Origin: Cydia pomonella
Taxonomy: Eukaryota; Arthropoda; Insecta; Lepidoptera; Tortricidae
DNA length: 64,000 nucleotides
Reading direction: 5' to 3'
NCBI RefSeq assembly: GCF_033807575.1
Contig: NC_084703.1
Location: forward strand, 3,720,001 to 3,784,000
The notes under the pieces are model-generated. The model searched no databases, was not told where the DNA came from, and saw nothing but the letters and a program-made list of their open reading frames with translations. Made by a program: the position numbers and the translations under genes. Position 1 is the first letter of the stretch, and each line of letters opens with the position of its first letter. Shown piece by piece: positions 62,636 to 64,000 of this stretch.

Positions 62636-62967
62636 CTTATAAAGAGAAGTATGGGCACTGTGAATATCATCTCGCTTTGTGTGGTAGGGCACAGCACACC
62701 AGATGCCATTCCAGATCTAGAGCAGAACCCAACTGGGGAAGTACCGCCACCTCACAGAAAACCGCAGCCAAATAACACTAGACCCTACTCATAGTGTAGT
62801 GTTCCTGCCGGTAAGGTTGCCAGACCTCAACGAGGGTGCGGGGTGTTAGGGTCGACAACGCGCATGTGATATCTCTGGAGTTGCAGGCGTACATAGGCTA
62901 CGGTAACCACTTACCATCAGGCGGACCGTATGCTTGATTGACACCGACGCAGTATTAAAAAAAAAAA
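62636..62967 (-). repeat. interspersed repeat C, reverse member
   Basis: A full-length reverse copy from agtatgggcactgtgaatat to gtattaaaaaaa. With 62282-62526 it can form a stem of about 240 bases around a 109-base loop. Confidence 0.85.
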
Positions 62968-63064
62968 CAAAGTCCCCCACGATTTTGTATGCCAGAGTGC
63001 TAAGCGAACAGTTTTGTTGACTGTACATAGAGCTTGTAGACCGCACTTATACTAGAAACTATTA

Positions 63065-63505
63065 TTAAGAGGCTGTCAACACCCAATGTCCTTGAAATTG
63101 ATGTTACTTAAACAGTTTTTTAAGAAAGACTATTTGTTTTAGTCAAGTAAGAAAAGTATATGTTCATATTAATTATATTTCAAAGACCGTGGTTGTACTC
63201 GATACATGATTGAACGAAATCGGCTCGATAGAAAATAATTGCAAAGATTGGTCTTAGAATCACAATTAAACGGTCCTATGTCTTTATTGTTTTGACTTAT
63301 GGGTCTGCAATTAAAATCACAAATTCAAAACATTTATATCTAAACCGCTATTGAGTAAAATATTACGCTAATAATCCACTTTTTTTAATTTAAATATTTT
63401 TCTTATTATTCCCTTGCCCAGGCCCAGTAACATGCGACAGTGCTATCTCATTTACTCCGATACAAATAGACAGTGTGCGCGCTTTAGGTATTGACAGCCT
63501 CTTAA
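63065..63505 (-). mobile_element. TTAA-flanked MITE, family I, copy 4 (reversed)
   Basis: TTAA at 63065-63068 and 63502-63505, with ends AGAGGCTGTCAA / TTGACAGCCTCT. Reverse of the other three copies. Confidence 0.92.
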
Positions 63506-64000
63506 GCACTAGCATAATTAGAACATAACGATATACTCATAAGTAGTTATATAGATACGGTTATCTCAAGCTCGCTAAGCACCTAAGCAATTATGGAGTT
63601 AACATACCACACGTTCCTCACATAGCATTGTTACTATGTGTATATTGTGTGTGTCATACACGGTGTAGCATTAGGAAACCGAAAGATTTTAACAGTGTAT
63701 TCCTGATCACATTTAGAGACTAAAATGGCGTATGATCTTTTCTGGATTTCGCTTAGTTTCAGAGTAAATACCAATAAATAAAAAATCTTGTTATTGTAAA
63801 GTGGAAAACGCCTTTGGGCTTGTGCACTCACGCGAGGTTCGAAAGAGGGGGAGGGGGTCACGAAAAAATCACGACAGATCACGTTGGGAGAGGGGGGGGT
63901 ATAAGAAGACCTCACGTGTATTTTTCTATAGTGAACTAAAGTAAGAAAAAATATCTACTACATACTTTTTCTCGGTTTTGTTAATCATAAATCTTCACTT
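63506..64000. repeat. right edge, partial relative of the 19.2-kb TA element
   Basis: acggtgtagcattaggaaac, attcctgatcacatttagag and ctaaaatggcgtatgatctt resemble 19202-19320. No second end lies inside the window. A G-rich run (gggggaggggg) is at 63845-63900. Confidence 0.5.

Overview
The window looks like intergenic and intronic DNA from a moth or butterfly (Lepidoptera). I infer this from the dense mix of short tRNA-derived SINEs, palindromic MITEs flanked by TA, TTAA, TTA/TAA or 8-bp duplications, non-LTR retrotransposon tails and interstitial TTAGG runs. There is no prokaryotic gene organisation, and the only open frame above about 155 codons is a retrotransposon fragment. No database could be searched, so family names rest on structure (target-site duplications, termini, promoter boxes) and on remembered protein motifs.

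The most interesting region is 3.6-9.8 kb, minus strand. Five short exons (about 9816 down to 3668) encode diverged copies of one 37-52 residue module: Trp, then Ser-Pro-rich, then P-x-L-F, then (V/A)KxEP, then SD(S/T)(D/E)(D/E). Each has an AG acceptor and a GT donor. The four downstream exons are all phase 1 at both ends, so they can be added or skipped without a frameshift, and every junction codon is Gly. A sixth copy at 4.2 kb is broken. A T-A-G-G-C-C-T-C-G motif recurs just inside the intron after most donors. The exons are too short to stand out as long open frames. The protein is not identified; the VKxEP plus acidic tail resembles a negatively charged sumoylation motif. The first and last exons are not visible.

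From 10 kb onward the window is mostly mobile DNA. Notable parts are: three unrelated-looking TTAA-flanked families that all begin AGAGG; a tandem array of 268-bp units at 15.7-16.8 kb built from a LINE tail plus half a MITE; two SINE families with clear target duplications; a nested TA element at 19.2 kb; two loci (28.6 and 31.8 kb) with different minisatellite expansions of one palindromic element; composite foldbacks at 32.7-33.1 and 42.4-42.8 kb; and a 3.2-kb hAT-like element at 34.8-38.0 kb holding a LINE fragment and a second hAT-like element, each hAT with its own perfect 8-bp duplication. A deleted mariner copy lies at 49.0-49.5 kb, a small hAT-like element at 50.4 kb and a triple-nested palindrome at 51.4-51.9 kb.

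Four non-LTR retrotransposon ORF2 ends are visible (11.7, 34.9, 39.8 and 60.0 kb); at least two are broken and the other two are fragments. Apart from the module exons, no host gene can be supported.
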